From contig JBKGYG010000082.1 of the NCBI GenBank assembly GCA_046546235.1, forward strand, positions 1 through 5,348: a stretch of 5,348 nt of DNA, given 5' to 3'. The stretch comes from JBKGYG01 sp046546235. GTDB lineage: Bacteria; Bacillota; Clostridia; Lachnospirales; DSM-24629. Below the pieces are notes generated by a model. That model was not told the DNA's origin. It saw only the letters and a list, made by a program, of their open reading frames with translations, and ran no database searches. Below are positions 4,986 through 5,348 of this stretch, piece by piece. The translations under genes and the position numbers were made by a program. Within the stretch, counting starts at the first letter, position 1. Every line of letters begins with the position of its first letter.

Positions 4986-5348
4986 TTAAAAGACTATAAC
5001 TTTCTTATCATTATGAATTGGGTGAGGTATTATTGTACTTTCTACACCATATACACTCTTTATATTATCTGCTGTAAGAACTTCATTGATTAAACCTTTT
5101 GAAAAAACCCTTCCCTTTTTTAACATAATAACTTCATCACTATAAAATAAAGCCAAATTCAAATCATGCACAACATTTATTACTGTCAAATCTTTTTCTA
5201 TACATAAACGCTTTATCAAATCCATAAAATTAATTTGATGTTTTATATCTAGTGCTGTAACAGGTTCATCTAGCAGTAAAATTTTTGTATCTTGTGATAT
5301 TGCACGGGCTAAAATAACTCTTTTAAACTCTCCACCACTTAACTTAGT
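4986..5348 (-). CDS. ABC transporter ATP-binding protein, FecE/FhuC/BtuD type (partial, N-terminus outside window)
   Basis: The frame is open from the window edge to TAA (4986-4988), giving the last 120 residues. It starts with the ABC signature LSGGEFKRV, followed by the Walker B strand and catalytic Glu (ILLLDEP), the D-loop (TALD) and the H-loop His in NVVHDLNLAL. Walker A lies outside the window. The HDLNLA form of the switch region and the tail (KKGRVFSKG, then VYGVE) are typical of ATPases that pair with FecCD/BtuC permeases to import ferric siderophores, haem or cobalamin. The enzyme would hydrolyse ATP on the cytoplasmic face of such a permease. Being last before a terminator, it probably closes an operon whose permease and binding protein lie beyond the right edge. 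The internal ATG at 5225 is not the start. Confidence 0.9.
   Translation of the reverse strand, partial: TKLSGGEFKRVILARAISQDTKILLLDEPVTALDIKHQINFMDLIKRLCIEKDLTVINVVHDLNLALFYSDEVIMLKKGRVFSKGLINEVLTADNIKSVYGVESTIIPHPIHNDKKVIVF

Noticed and set aside
4899..5093. 64-codon open frame on the plus strand
   Set aside because: It crosses the right arm of the palindromic element and the antisense of the ABC ATPase gene, with no SD.
1..5348. tRNA and rRNA genes
   Set aside because: No cloverleaf with a GTTCRA-type arm and CCA end, nor any conserved rRNA segment, was seen on either strand.

Overview
The window comes from an AT-rich, low-GC Gram-positive genome, most likely a spore-forming member of the Clostridia. 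The evidence is strong purine-rich Shine-Dalgarno (SD) sequences on every visible gene, heavy use of TTG starts, K/N/I-rich proteins, and above all a large subtilisin-like protease of the Csp (CspA/CspB/CspC) type, a family tied to spore germination in Clostridia. I cannot name the species.

Layout. Positions 1-470 (minus) hold most of a TPR lipoprotein, cut by the window edge, with its own sigma-A-like promoter at 499-527. Positions 543-3323 (minus) hold a 926-residue Csp-type S8 protease. It starts with TTG and has an intact Asp/His/Ser triad. Its 340-residue C-terminal extension reads as a worn second Csp copy without a triad. Positions 3324-3898 have no gene. They contain a candidate sporulation-type promoter for the protease, an AT-rich inverted repeat, a candidate small RNA ending in a perfect 30-bp terminator palindrome, and a near-consensus sigma-A promoter (TTGACA-N17-TATACT) facing right. 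That promoter drives a compact three-gene operon (3899-4662, plus): two small two-helix membrane proteins and a YbjQ/UPF0145 protein. Positions 4661-4985 are a 325-bp imperfect palindromic element with a hairpin at each end. It fills the gap between convergent genes and reaches the stop codon of YbjQ and abuts the stop codon of the next gene. Positions 4986-5348 (minus) are the C-terminal part of an ABC ATPase of the iron/siderophore/cobalamin uptake (FecE/FhuC/BtuD) type.

How it fits together. The protease is probably made in the developing spore and acts at germination, where Csp proteases activate the cortex hydrolase SleC. SleC is not in this window. The YbjQ operon looks vegetatively transcribed and its membrane role is unknown. 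The most unusual items are the degenerate tandem Csp domain, the long palindromic element, and the possible sRNA whose 5' end matches, by 12-nt perfect complementarity, the SD region of the lipoprotein gene. All functional links are inferences from sequence reading alone.
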